From NCBI GenBank assembly GCA_902526085.1, contig CABZJN010000007.1, positions 1-52,916 on the forward strand: 52,916 bases of DNA, in the 5' to 3' direction. Positions 8,887-18,050 of this stretch are shown here, piece after piece. The DNA is from an uncultured Pelagibacteraceae bacterium (lineage in GTDB: Bacteria; Pseudomonadota; Alphaproteobacteria; Pelagibacterales; Pelagibacteraceae). Both the position numbers and the translations under genes were made by a program. The number at the start of each line of letters is the position of its first letter. The stretch's first letter is position 1. The notes below the pieces were generated by a model. The model had not been told where the DNA came from. It saw only the letters and a program-made list of their open reading frames with translations, and searched no databases.

Positions 8887-10812
8887 ATGTTAACTCAAAT
8901 AATAACCATACTTATTTTTGTATCCATAATAGGATGTATTATGTATGGCAGAAGATTAATCAAGACTGAAAAAGTTGATGCTGTATTTGGAAATCCTGAA
9001 AGAGCTAAAGGTGGAACTCATTGGGTTATTGTTGGAAGTGCTGCAATACTATTAGTATGGCTTTATTACTCTTGGGACATAGCAAAAGGTTTTTATCCAA
9101 AATCAGCAAACGAATTATGTCAGGTAGCTAAAATAAATGAATCTTTACTGGGATTGAAATATCAATTTCCAATAGAGGAACGTGAATTTAAAAGCACCTC
9201 TATAATTAAAATTGAAAATAAAAATCTTCAAAAAATTACTAATGAGATTCAAAATTCAAATGATCTTAACAATCAACAAAAAACAATTTTAGTTGATTTT
9301 ATAAATAAAACTAAACAATTAATTCCTTTATTAACTAATGAGGATTTAATTGAGATGGATACTAAAATTAAAATAAGTAAAATGACCAATGAGATAAAAC
9401 AATTAAGTTCAAATTTTAAAAAAGAAGATTATCCACTTGAAACAGAAGTTGAAAAAAGTGAACGATTAAAAACAATATCTGAACAAGGTAACTGGGGCAT
9501 AACAACGGTTAGGTCAGGAACTGGTACAATAGAAAATACTATTGAAGTTCCGTTTGTTGCAGAAACTTCAAAAGGTTTAAAATTTCAAGCTGCTGCAGAG
9601 GATCTGAAAAAAATTAATGATAAATTTTTCAAATTAAGAAATCACAATCCACAGTTCAAAAGTTCAATTAAAGAACTGAAAGATGAAGTAAAAACTTATA
9701 GAAAAAGTTTAGATGATAATGAGGAAATTGCCTCAGATTACGCAAAAAATATAGTCAAAATTGCAAGAAGAATTGAATTTGCGAGCATTTATCCACCAAA
9801 TGCACTAAATGAAATGCAAAAGGCGATTATTGAATTTGATGACCTTCAGGAAAAAGAACAAGCTGGTCTTAGATTAATTGATATAATTTTATTTCCAGCT
9901 GGAACAATTGTTGCTAGTGGGCCGAGTTGCTCAGAACAAGGCTCAGGAAGATGGTTACCTAAACCGTCAGATACATTAAATAAATTCATCCTAATGTCAA
10001 ATCCAAATGTTGGATATAAAAATATACCTCTTCTCTGGATAGAAATGATTGATGTTAGTTCAATAATTGGATTTATTTTACCAGATTGGATTGCTGATAT
10101 TTTACCAGGCGAATACCCTGTTCATACTAGTGAAGGTATAGTTAAAGAAAACTTTAAAGGTAAAGTTTTAAAAATTGTTACGGGTGATTTTAAATTATTT
10201 AATATCCCTGTACCTTATGGCCATATCTGGGACTCGTTCTTAAGAGTATTTTTAGGATTAGTTTTTGGAATAATTATAGGGGTTCCATTAGGTTTGTTTA
10301 TGGGACTAAATAGATTTGCTAAAGGATTTTTTGATCCTTTGATAGAATTATATAGACCAGTGCCTCCATTGGCTTGGGCTCCACTTATTATTTCAGTACT
10401 TGGAATTGATAATACTGGAAAAGTATTTTTATTATTTATGGTCTCTTTATCAATTATGATTATTTCTGCAAGAGCTGGGGCATCAGGAACGCAACTGTCT
10501 AAAATTCATGCTGCTCACTCATTAGGTGCATCTAAAAGACAAATACTTCGACATGTGATATTTCCAAATTCTTTACCCGAAATACTCACAGGTATTAGAG
10601 TTGCGGTTGGAATGTGTTGGGGAACTTTAGTAGCTGCAGAATTTTTAGCTGGAACAACTGGTATTGGATTTGTTGAGAACGTTGCAAAAAAATATTTTCA
10701 ATATGAAGTAATTTGGATAACAATTTTTATCATGGGAATGTTAGGGTTATTGTTTGATATTACTTTAAGAAAAATAATAGATAAAACTATTCCTTGGAGA
10801 GGTAAAGGTTAA
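8887..10812 (+). CDS. tauC: Taurine-type ABC permease with long N-terminal extension
   Basis: The C-terminal 200 residues (about 445-641) are a normal TauC/SsuC permease with several membrane helices and the EAA loop HAAHSLGASKRQILRH (541-556). Ahead of it lies an extension of about 440 residues: two membrane segments (about 4-20 and 45-63), a charged, lysine/glutamate-rich, partly coiled region (80-325), and a less polar stretch around 327-410. Classical TauC is about 275 residues. The reading frame is open throughout and the permease core is intact, so this looks like a real fused domain, not an error. Its role, perhaps periplasmic docking, is unknown. Confidence 0.85.
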   Translation: MLTQIITILIFVSIIGCIMYGRRLIKTEKVDAVFGNPERAKGGTHWVIVGSAAILLVWLYYSWDIAKGFYPKSANELCQVAKINESLLGLKYQFPIEEREFKSTSIIKIENKNLQKITNEIQNSNDLNNQQKTILVDFINKTKQLIPLLTNEDLIEMDTKIKISKMTNEIKQLSSNFKKEDYPLETEVEKSERLKTISEQGNWGITTVRSGTGTIENTIEVPFVAETSKGLKFQAAAEDLKKINDKFFKLRNHNPQFKSSIKELKDEVKTYRKSLDDNEEIASDYAKNIVKIARRIEFASIYPPNALNEMQKAIIEFDDLQEKEQAGLRLIDIILFPAGTIVASGPSCSEQGSGRWLPKPSDTLNKFILMSNPNVGYKNIPLLWIEMIDVSSIIGFILPDWIADILPGEYPVHTSEGIVKENFKGKVLKIVTGDFKLFNIPVPYGHIWDSFLRVFLGLVFGIIIGVPLGLFMGLNRFAKGFFDPLIELYRPVPPLAWAPLIISVLGIDNTGKVFLLFMVSLSIMIISARAGASGTQLSKIHAAHSLGASKRQILRHVIFPNSLPEILTGIRVAVGMCWGTLVAAEFLAGTTGIGFVENVAKKYFQYEVIWITIFIMGMLGLLFDITLRKIIDKTIPWRGKG

Positions 10813-10828
10813 GATTAAATTTTGTGAA

Positions 10829-11338
10829 CTAAACCTTTTTGAAAAAACCAATAGCAGCACCTATAGTCGTCAAAAATCCAGCTAATGGTAAGATTGCAAC
10901 TGCATATTTTTTTGGCATATAATTCTCTTTGAACTCAATCCCTTGCATACTAATTTCAAAATACCACATTTCCCAATACTTTCCTCGCATACCTTCTACA
11001 AGTTCAATTCCGTAAATAATTAAGACTACGCCAATTATCATAATCATAATTTTCCAGAACTGGCGTATGTATAAAGAAACTCTTTCTGGTAATTTTTCAT
11101 AAATTAAATTTAAAGCTACATGTTCATTATCTCTAGCTGTCAGAGAAAGTGCTATAAACATCAACCAAATATTGCTTAATACTGTTAGCAAATCACCCCA
11201 TACAGGAGGGTTATTAAAAACATATCGCATAGTAACATTATAAAGAGTAAAACCAACCATGGCAGCCAACAAGAGTGAGCACATAGCTTCCAACATTCGA
11301 TGGACAAAACGATCTATGCTGTTCAAAAATTTCATCAT
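10829..11338 (-). CDS. dctQ: TRAP transporter small permease (DctQ)
   Basis: The 169-residue protein has four membrane segments and the DctQ-family features VTMRYVFNNPPVWGD near residues 35-49 and LSLTARDNEHV near 64-74. It pairs with the large permease encoded directly upstream (5-base spacing). It is the last gene of a minus-strand operon in the order P-M-Q, whereas dctPQM is the common order. It is convergent with the TauC-like gene, 16 bases apart, with no obvious terminator between them. Confidence 0.88.
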   Translation of the reverse strand: MMKFLNSIDRFVHRMLEAMCSLLLAAMVGFTLYNVTMRYVFNNPPVWGDLLTVLSNIWLMFIALSLTARDNEHVALNLIYEKLPERVSLYIRQFWKIMIMIIGVVLIIYGIELVEGMRGKYWEMWYFEISMQGIEFKENYMPKKYAVAILPLAGFLTTIGAAIGFFKKV

Positions 11339-11342
11339 TTCA

Positions 11343-12626
11343 TTAATTACTCAATAAGTTTGGAAGAAACATTGTTAATTCTGGCACAACAAGAATAAAA
11401 AATAAAAGTAAAAACAATCCAATCAAATAAGGAATTAACGCGATAGCAACCTTTTCTAGACGGACTTGAGCTATTGTTGCTGAGGTAAAATAGGCAACAC
11501 CAACTGGAGGTGTTACTGATCCTATTAAGAAACCAACTATCACAACCATAGCTGCTTGCACCTCTGGAAAGCCAGCTTGAGACATAACATTTACTAGTAC
11601 TGGGCCAACAATGATAATGTTAACTGCTGAGTCCATTACCGTTCCAAGAAGAAAAATGAATAATATTAAAGCCAAAATAAATAATATGGGGGAATCTGCT
11701 AATCCTAAAAGCCAGGTTTCGAGATCACCAATTGCACCAAGAGAAGTAAGCAACCAACTAAAAGGTCCTGAAGCAGCTATTATAATAAAGACCATTGCAG
11801 AATTACGGAATGCCCGACGAAAAGCACTTGTACAATCTCTCCATTTGATAGTTCGATAAACAAATACACCTGTAAATAAAGCAACCAAAGCAGTGATGGC
11901 TCCAGCCTCAACAACCGAAGCTACGCCTCCCATTACTGAACCTACTAAAACTAAAGGGATCAAAAGGGCGAATGAAGATCGATATAATTCTTTACCAGCT
12001 CGACGTACCGAGAATGGTTCATCGCTACGCTCAAAGTTGTGTTTTACTGCAAAGTAATGATTGATTACCATTATCACAACTCCAATTAAGATTCCTGGAA
12101 CAATTCCTGCTGCAAACAAAGATGCAATCGAAATCTCAGTTGCGTTAGCAAGGACAATCATCATGATACTAGGTGGAATGATCCCACCTATAGTGGAACT
12201 TACTCCTGTAACTGCAGCTGAAAATGCAGCAGGATAACCTGCTTTCTTCATTGCTGGTAAAACTAATGCTCCGACTGTAGCGGTATCTGCTACGACAGAA
12301 CCATTCATGCCAGCAAAAAACATACTAACAAGTACATTTACTTGAGCTAACCCTCCTCTTATTCGCCCAATTAACGCCCTACTCAAAGCAACTAAACGGT
12401 CTGTAATCGTAGCACTTGTCATTAATTCTCCCGTCAACATAAAAAATGCAATCGCAGTTAATGGAACTGAGTCAATGGCGGTAAACATTTGACTTGGTAT
12501 TAAAACAAGAGGTACAGCATCTGTTAGTAAAATATAAACAAATGGTATTAGTATTAATATAAAACCAATAGGAGCCCCTAATAAAATTAGAAAAAGGAGT
12601 ACTACGAGTAAGATAATACTTTCCAT
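11343..12626 (-). CDS. dctM: TRAP transporter large permease (DctM)
   Basis: At 427 residues with about twelve membrane helices, this matches the DctM subunit that couples sodium flow to solute import. Seen motifs include GMNGSVVADTATVGALVLPAM (the substrate/sodium hairpin region) and GSVTPPVGVAYF near the C terminus. Codon use differs from its neighbours: arginine is often CGN instead of AGA and G+C is plainly higher than in the flanking tau and dehydrogenase genes, which suggests more recent acquisition. The substrate is not given by sequence. Confidence 0.92.
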   Translation of the reverse strand: MESIILLVVLLFLILLGAPIGFILILIPFVYILLTDAVPLVLIPSQMFTAIDSVPLTAIAFFMLTGELMTSATITDRLVALSRALIGRIRGGLAQVNVLVSMFFAGMNGSVVADTATVGALVLPAMKKAGYPAAFSAAVTGVSSTIGGIIPPSIMMIVLANATEISIASLFAAGIVPGILIGVVIMVINHYFAVKHNFERSDEPFSVRRAGKELYRSSFALLIPLVLVGSVMGGVASVVEAGAITALVALFTGVFVYRTIKWRDCTSAFRRAFRNSAMVFIIIAASGPFSWLLTSLGAIGDLETWLLGLADSPILFILALILFIFLLGTVMDSAVNIIIVGPVLVNVMSQAGFPEVQAAMVVIVGFLIGSVTPPVGVAYFTSATIAQVRLEKVAIALIPYLIGLFLLLFFILVVPELTMFLPNLLSN

Positions 12627-12655
12627 AAATATTTATAAGTTATGATTTGATTTAG

Positions 12656-12699
12656 GTAAAGATCATCTAACTCTAATAATTGAGCTAAATGATCTTTAC
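12656..12699 (-). repeat. Intercistronic stem-loop between dctP and dctM
   Basis: GTAAAGATCAT (12656-12666) and ATGATCTTTAC (12689-12699) form an 11-base perfect stem; the 22-base loop can add a weaker inner helix. On the transcribed (minus) strand it lies directly after the binding-protein gene and lacks a following T-run, so it looks more like a 3'-end stabiliser or processing barrier for dctP mRNA than a full terminator. Confidence 0.7.
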
Positions 12700-12720
12700 A
12701 CTATTTTTTTTTTGAACGAT

Positions 12721-13761
12721 TTACAGAGCCCCAGCTGCCTCTAACTGAGCTACAAATCCATCCATGCCTTGTTCCATAAGCACTCTTTTAGCTACCTCTG
12801 GTTCAAAAGTACCTTTAGCGTCTAGCCAAGCACCAATTGCACCCGCTCTCCACTTGGTCATTTCCGCTTCTGATGGTACATACCATTCTTTAGCAGATGC
12901 TTTAATTGCATCTTCACCATTCTTAATCCAAGCGTTATCTAACTCGTTTACTTTTTCCCCATAAGCATCAGCCGCCTCGTGTAACCATTTTCTCTGTTGG
13001 TCAGACAATGCATTATATTGTTTTGCGTCCATTGCTAAAATGTTTCCTGACCACATTCCACCGATCTCTGTGAAATACTTTGCAACTTCATGAAGTTTTG
13101 CTACATGTTGCCAAGGTGATGCTACATACTGGCCTTCAACTACACCTGACTGTAAACCTTGATATAACTGGCTCCAGTCATAAGGTGTTGGAGTTGCACC
13201 CCAATTTTTAACTAGCATGAACTCAACTGGACTTTTGGTAGTACGCCATTTTAGTCCCTTCATATCATCAGGTTCATGAACTGGTTTAGTTGCATTTCCA
13301 AGTTGTCTAAATCCACCACTTGAATATACAGAAAGACAAATATGACCCGCATTTTCAAGTGCAAGTTTACACTGTCTTTCAGCTAACCATTCATCTGATA
13401 TTCTTTTTGCATCTTCCAGTGATTTAAAAATGAAAGGCAAATCAAAAATTGCTAACTCTGGTCCAAAGTTACCGTAGTTTGCAGTAGAACTAGTCCATAA
13501 AGCTATAAGTCCTTGATTGGCTTGTTCACCACATTTTTGCTCTGCGCATAAGCTTCTTTGATAATGTGGCTCAATTTTCATTTTACCACCTGATGCTTTT
13601 TCCATAGCTGGTATAAGCGCTTGATCTATAGCATCTCCAATTGGCATGCCCAATCTACCAGTTGTCCCAAGCTTAAGAGTTACTTCTGCATACGCAGCTT
13701 GAGCAAAGAAAGTAACTGCGATTACTGTAAGTAATGACTTACAAATTTTTTTAATAAACAT
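12721..13761 (-). CDS. dctP: TRAP transporter substrate-binding protein (DctP family)
   Basis: The 346-residue protein has a signal peptide (about 1-25, ending AYA) and the DctP fold: LKLGTTGRLG at the mature start, DLPFIFKS, and MKGLKWRTTKSPVEF carrying the conserved arginine expected to bind a ligand carboxylate or sulfonate. An internal pair of cysteines (CAEQKC) is visible. A ribosome binding site (AAGGAAA) precedes the start. It is the first gene of the P-M-Q operon and is followed by a stem-loop. The substrate is unknown; nearby dehydrogenases and sulfonate genes make a small organic acid or sulfonate plausible. Confidence 0.9.
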   Translation of the reverse strand: MFIKKICKSLLTVIAVTFFAQAAYAEVTLKLGTTGRLGMPIGDAIDQALIPAMEKASGGKMKIEPHYQRSLCAEQKCGEQANQGLIALWTSSTANYGNFGPELAIFDLPFIFKSLEDAKRISDEWLAERQCKLALENAGHICLSVYSSGGFRQLGNATKPVHEPDDMKGLKWRTTKSPVEFMLVKNWGATPTPYDWSQLYQGLQSGVVEGQYVASPWQHVAKLHEVAKYFTEIGGMWSGNILAMDAKQYNALSDQQRKWLHEAADAYGEKVNELDNAWIKNGEDAIKASAKEWYVPSEAEMTKWRAGAIGAWLDAKGTFEPEVAKRVLMEQGMDGFVAQLEAAGAL

Positions 13762-13778
13762 AAAATTTCCTTTTAATT

Positions 13779-13807
13779 AATTGAATTATTAATATTTAAA
13801 TTCAATT
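13779..13807. promoter_or_regulatory. Inverted repeat upstream of dctP
   Basis: AATTGAATT (13779-13787) and AATTCAATT (13799-13807) are perfect 9-base arms with an 11-base spacer, 18 to 46 bases ahead of the dctP start on the minus strand. It may be an operator or a 5' leader hairpin. It is low-complexity, so chance is possible. The remainder of the 207-base gap to the aldehyde dehydrogenase gene should hold both divergent promoters, but I could not place them. Confidence 0.3.
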
Positions 13808-13968
13808 TGAGGAAGAAGTAAAACAAAAAAGAAAATTTTATTTTCAAAATAGGTTTACAATCAAAAGTTGTATTAATAATTATTAGTTAATCTATTTATT
13901 TTAGTCTAAAGGTGCCTTAGATTTAAAATTTAGAAATTAAATAAAACACAATTTATAGAAAGAAATTT

Positions 13969-15456
13969 ATGAGCTCAGGAAATAAATATAAAACAATATC
14001 AAATAAACTAAAATTTGAAGGGAGAGCATTCATTAATGGTAAATATGTAAATGCTATTGATGGTAAAAAATTTGAAACAATCAACCCAGCAACAGGTCAA
14101 AAGCTTTGTGCTGTTGCAAAATGTAATCATAAAGATGTTGATTTGGCAGTGAAAGTTTCAAGAAAAGCTTTTAATAGTGGAGTTTGGTCTAAAAGTTCAC
14201 CTGAACATAGAAAAGAGGTTTTATTAAAATTTGCTGAATTACTCAGAAAACAAGGTGATGAAAATTCAGTTTTAGAATGCATAGATACGGGTAAACTTAT
14301 CGCCGACTGTATTAATGAAGTTGCAAATGATGCTCCAATGCATTTTCAGTGGTATGGAGAATTAATTGATAAAGTATTTGGAAAAGTTGGCCCAACTGAA
14401 CCATCCATTACAAGCTTAATTGTTAAAGAGCCAATAGGAGTTGTTGCTGGAATTGTTCCTTGGAACTTTCCTTTAATGATGGCAGTATGGAAAATGGCAC
14501 CAGCTCTTGCAGCTGGTTGTTCAGTAATTATTAAACCAGCAGAAGATACACCTCTAACAGCTATCAGAGTTGCTCAAATTGGAAAAGAGGCTGGAATACC
14601 AGATGGAGTTTTGAATGTTCTTCCTGGTTATGGTGATGTTGGAGAGGCTTTAGGCCGACACAAAGATGTTGATGCAGTTTCATTTACAGGTTCAACTGAA
14701 GTTGGTGGTTATTTTTTAAAATACTCAAGTGAAAGTAATTTAAAACCTGTTGCATTAGAGATGGGAGGAAAAAGTCCGTTTATAGTTTTAGAAGATGCTA
14801 AAATTACAGATGATTTAATTGATAATGCTATGAATTCTGCATTTTGGAATGGTGGACAAAACTGCTCAGCGAATATGAGACAGATAGTTCATAAAAAAGT
14901 TAAAGATGAATTTTTAGACAAAGTTATTAAAAAAGTTAAAAAGCTGAAAGTAGGAGACCCTTTAGATTTAAAATCAAATATGGGATCTATGATTTCAAAA
15001 GGACATTTGCAAACCGTTGATGGATATATCCAAAAAGGGATAGATGAGGGTGCGAAACTTTTAACAGGGGGAGTTTCAAATAATAAGCAAAGGGGTTTTT
15101 ATGCAAAACCAACACTATTCGATGGATTAAAAGAAAATATGACCATCGCTCAAGAGGAAATTTTTGGACCAGTGCTTGGTGTTTTAACAGTCAAAAATGA
15201 TGAGGAGGCTTTAAAAATTGCAAGTAATTCGAAGTATGGATTGCATGCTAGTGTTTTTACTCAAGACATTAATAGAGCATTTCATTTAGCAAAAAGTTTG
15301 CCTTGTGGAACTGTATCAGTAAACACTTTTTCTGAAGGAGATATCAAAACTCCATTTGGAGGTTATAAGCAATCAGGTTCTCTAAGTAGAGATCAAGGTA
15401 CTGAGGCTCTAAATTCATTTCTTCAAACAAAAACAATTTGGATAAGTCATAATTAA
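13969..15456 (+). CDS. NAD(P)-dependent aldehyde dehydrogenase, PuuC-like
   Basis: This 495-residue enzyme has the ALDH superfamily catalytic set: Asn166 in PWNF, Glu264 in LEMGGKSP, and nucleophile Cys299 in GGQNCS. Length and motifs fit the gamma-glutamyl-aminobutyraldehyde/betaine aldehyde dehydrogenase group. It oxidises an aldehyde to the acid. It is first in a tight operon with an epoxide hydrolase-like gene and a malate/lactate-type dehydrogenase gene, and diverges from the TRAP transporter, which probably brings in the pathway substrate. The aldehyde cannot be named from sequence. Confidence 0.88.
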   Translation: MSSGNKYKTISNKLKFEGRAFINGKYVNAIDGKKFETINPATGQKLCAVAKCNHKDVDLAVKVSRKAFNSGVWSKSSPEHRKEVLLKFAELLRKQGDENSVLECIDTGKLIADCINEVANDAPMHFQWYGELIDKVFGKVGPTEPSITSLIVKEPIGVVAGIVPWNFPLMMAVWKMAPALAAGCSVIIKPAEDTPLTAIRVAQIGKEAGIPDGVLNVLPGYGDVGEALGRHKDVDAVSFTGSTEVGGYFLKYSSESNLKPVALEMGGKSPFIVLEDAKITDDLIDNAMNSAFWNGGQNCSANMRQIVHKKVKDEFLDKVIKKVKKLKVGDPLDLKSNMGSMISKGHLQTVDGYIQKGIDEGAKLLTGGVSNNKQRGFYAKPTLFDGLKENMTIAQEEIFGPVLGVLTVKNDEEALKIASNSKYGLHASVFTQDINRAFHLAKSLPCGTVSVNTFSEGDIKTPFGGYKQSGSLSRDQGTEALNSFLQTKTIWISHN

Positions 15457-15459
15457 TTG

Positions 15460-16611
15460 ATGATCAAAAAATACAAAATAAGTGTGCCTAAAAGCACACT
15501 TATCGAAATTTATAAAAAAGTAAGAAACTTTCCTTGGAGTGCTGCACAAAATATGAATGGTTGGGAGTATGGAACCAATTTTAACTATCTTAAGAGCATA
15601 TCGAAATATTGGATTAAAAAGTATAATTGGAAAAAATTTGAAAACAAAATCAATTCATTTAAAAATTATAAAACCAAAGTTGAAAATATAAACTTACATT
15701 TTATTTTTGAAAAAAGTAAAAATCCTAATTCTAAACCATTATTACTTTTACATGGATGGCCAGGAAGTGTAACTGAATTTTTAGATATCATTCCAAAACT
15801 TGCTCACCCAGAAAAATTTGGAGGAAAAATTGAAGATGGATTTGATATAATTGTTCCCTCTTTACCAGGATTTGGATTTTCGTCGCAAATTAAAAAAGCC
15901 TTAGGACCAAGAAAAATAGGAAAAATATTAAATAAATTTATGGTTAAAAACTTAGGCTATAAAAATTATTTCGTACAAGGTGGCGACTGGGGAGCAACTA
16001 TTGCCGGATGGATTGGTCTTGATAGCTCAAAGAATTGTAAAGGAATACATATTAATTGCTTACCCCTTAGACACCCAAAAGGAACAAAAAATATAAAAGA
16101 GAAAAAATGGGAAAAAAAATTTAACTTTGATCAAATTATGCAAGAGGGATATAGAACTCAACAAGCTACTAAACCTCAAACCTTATCTTATGCAATGATA
16201 GATAGTCCTGTAGGAACAGCAGCATGGATTTTGGAAAAATTTCATGGTTGGTCAGATTTAAAAATGGGTAAGATTGAAAAAACATTTTCAAAAGATGAAC
16301 TATTATCAAATATTATGATTTATATAATAACCAAAAGTTTTAATACTGCTTCTTGGATATATTTTGGAAGAAGAAAAGAAGGTGGAAGATCTTTTCCAAA
16401 AAATTTTAAAAAAATACAAGTTCCTACTGCAATAGCAATTTTTCCAAAAGAAATGTTAGAGTGGCCTCCAAAATCATATGTAAGTAGAATTTTTAATGTA
16501 AAAAGGTGGAATAAATTTTCAAACGGTGGACATTTTGCTGCCTTGGAGGAACCTAATATTTTAGTCAAAGATATAAGTTCATTTTTCAATAAAGATTTAA
16601 ACAAACTTTAA
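15460..16611 (+). CDS. Epoxide hydrolase-family alpha/beta hydrolase
   Basis: The ATG at 15460 is chosen over a TTG three bases earlier, giving 383 residues. An N-terminal EHN-type domain (about 1-105) precedes an alpha/beta-hydrolase core with HGWPGS oxyanion motif (98-103), nucleophile Asp176 in QGGDWGA and a C-terminal catalytic His358 in GGHFAALEEP. This matches microsomal-type epoxide hydrolases. It starts 3 bases after the aldehyde dehydrogenase stop and the next gene follows its own stop directly, so the three form one operon. The natural epoxide or ester is unknown. Confidence 0.85.
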   Translation: MIKKYKISVPKSTLIEIYKKVRNFPWSAAQNMNGWEYGTNFNYLKSISKYWIKKYNWKKFENKINSFKNYKTKVENINLHFIFEKSKNPNSKPLLLLHGWPGSVTEFLDIIPKLAHPEKFGGKIEDGFDIIVPSLPGFGFSSQIKKALGPRKIGKILNKFMVKNLGYKNYFVQGGDWGATIAGWIGLDSSKNCKGIHINCLPLRHPKGTKNIKEKKWEKKFNFDQIMQEGYRTQQATKPQTLSYAMIDSPVGTAAWILEKFHGWSDLKMGKIEKTFSKDELLSNIMIYIITKSFNTASWIYFGRRKEGGRSFPKNFKKIQVPTAIAIFPKEMLEWPPKSYVSRIFNVKRWNKFSNGGHFAALEEPNILVKDISSFFNKDLNKL

Positions 16612-17616
16612 ATGAACAAAAACAAACTAAAAAAAATAATAATTGAAATTTTTAAAAAATTTAAACTTTCAAAAAAACACTCGGAAATATGCGCTGAAGC
16701 TATAATTAATGCAGAATTAGTAGGTGCACCTACTCATGGATTATCTAGATTAAAAATGTACTGTGATCGTATTCAAAAGAAACTGATTAATCCGAGACCT
16801 AAAATCAAACTAAATAATATTTCTCAATCCGTCACTCATATAAATGCCGATGACAGCATTGGTTTCGTTGCAGCTGACACAGCCATAAAAAAAGCTATAA
16901 AAAACGCTAAAAAAACAGGAATAGGACTTGTAGCAGTTAAAAACAGTGGCCATTACGGAATGTCAGGATATTACGCTGAACAAGCTGTAAAAAAAAATAT
17001 GATAGCCTTAGTATTTACTAATGCACCTCCTGCTATAGCACCACATGGAGCTATAAAATCTTTATTTGGTACAAACCCAATTTGTTTTGGATCGCCGACT
17101 GGTTCTAAAGTTCCATTTATATTGGATACATCTGTATCAATGATTAATAGAGGAAAGATTAGAGTTGCATCAAGATCTAGTTCAAAAATACCTGAAGGTG
17201 TTGCTTTGGATAAATTTGGAAATCCAACAACAGATGCTAAAAAAGCACTTGAGGGTGTTCAACTTCCTATAGCAGGGTTTAGAGGATCAGGACTTGCATG
17301 GATGGTAGATATATTAAGCGGTGTTTATACAGGAGGTAATCATGGCGGTAAAGTTAAAGATCCTTTTGATGATTTTACTGGCCCACAAAATATTGGTCAT
17401 TTATTTATTGTAATGAAAGCAAATTTATTTCAATCAAATTATAAAAAAAGAATTAAGGAAAATATAAAAAGAATTAAAAAACTTCCTAAATTAAAAGGAC
17501 TTAAAGAAATATTATATCCTGGAGAAAATAAATTAAGAAGATATAAAAAGAATTATAAATCTGAGATTAAAATTCCTGAAAGTATAATGGAAGATATTCG
17601 TACTCTGATCAAGTAG
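16612..17616 (+). CDS. Malate/L-lactate dehydrogenase-family oxidoreductase
   Basis: The 334-residue protein belongs to the type-2 malate/L-lactate/ureidoglycolate dehydrogenase family, which reduces 2-oxoacids with NAD(P)H: PTHGLSRL near residue 41, NSGHYGMSGYYAEQA near 109, GTNPICFG near 159 and GNPTTDAKKALEG near 203-215. The family includes (R)-sulfolactate and 2,3-diketogulonate dehydrogenases. A lysine commonly seen in the GGxKGYGL segment reads arginine here (AGFRGSGL). It begins at the base after the previous stop codon, last in the aldehyde dehydrogenase operon. The substrate is likely a 2-hydroxy acid but is unknown. Confidence 0.85.
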   Translation: MNKNKLKKIIIEIFKKFKLSKKHSEICAEAIINAELVGAPTHGLSRLKMYCDRIQKKLINPRPKIKLNNISQSVTHINADDSIGFVAADTAIKKAIKNAKKTGIGLVAVKNSGHYGMSGYYAEQAVKKNMIALVFTNAPPAIAPHGAIKSLFGTNPICFGSPTGSKVPFILDTSVSMINRGKIRVASRSSSKIPEGVALDKFGNPTTDAKKALEGVQLPIAGFRGSGLAWMVDILSGVYTGGNHGGKVKDPFDDFTGPQNIGHLFIVMKANLFQSNYKKRIKENIKRIKKLPKLKGLKEILYPGENKLRRYKKNYKSEIKIPESIMEDIRTLIK

Positions 17617-17625
17617 ATAGTATTG

Positions 17626-17961
17626 TTAACCTGCACGTCCTAAATAATTTACCATTATTACACCAATAACAATTAAACAAATACCAATTAATCCATAAAT
17701 ATTGGGTATCTGATTATATTTTAGCATTCCAAATAGCACGACGCCCGCAACTGTTAAACCGCTATAGGTTGAATAACTAAACGCTACAGGTATTACAGTC
17801 ATTGATTTGGCCAAAGAAATCATTGTCACTGTCATTAAAAGAAGGCAAGCTATAGTAGGTGTAAGTTTTGTAAACCCATCGGAAATTTTAGCAAAACTGT
17901 TTGCGGCTATGCCAGTTGTTATTCCTAATGCTAAAATTAAATATCCTGCAAATGGTTTCAT
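17626..17961 (-). CDS. SMR-family small membrane protein lacking the conserved glutamate
   Basis: This 111-residue protein has four membrane helices and the SMR layout (FAK..DGFT after helix 1, SGLTVAGVV in helix 3, GLIGICLIVIGVIMVN in helix 4). Aligned on the helix-1 lysine (EmrE Lys22), the essential glutamate (EmrE Glu14) position is Gly17, and the EmrE Trp63 position is tyrosine. Without the glutamate, proton-coupled drug export as in EmrE is unlikely; lipid-carrier or other roles are possible. A paralogue with the same substitution lies at 46289-46624. It is convergent with the dehydrogenase operon. Confidence 0.82.
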   Translation of the reverse strand: MKPFAGYLILALGITTGIAANSFAKISDGFTKLTPTIACLLLMTVTMISLAKSMTVIPVAFSYSTYSGLTVAGVVLFGMLKYNQIPNIYGLIGICLIVIGVIMVNYLGRAG

Positions 17962-18050
17962 AAGAATATTATTAACTAATTATTGCTTTTTACAATAACT
18001 GATGTGTACTCATAACACTGAATTTTTTAAAATTAAAATTATAATTTGAC

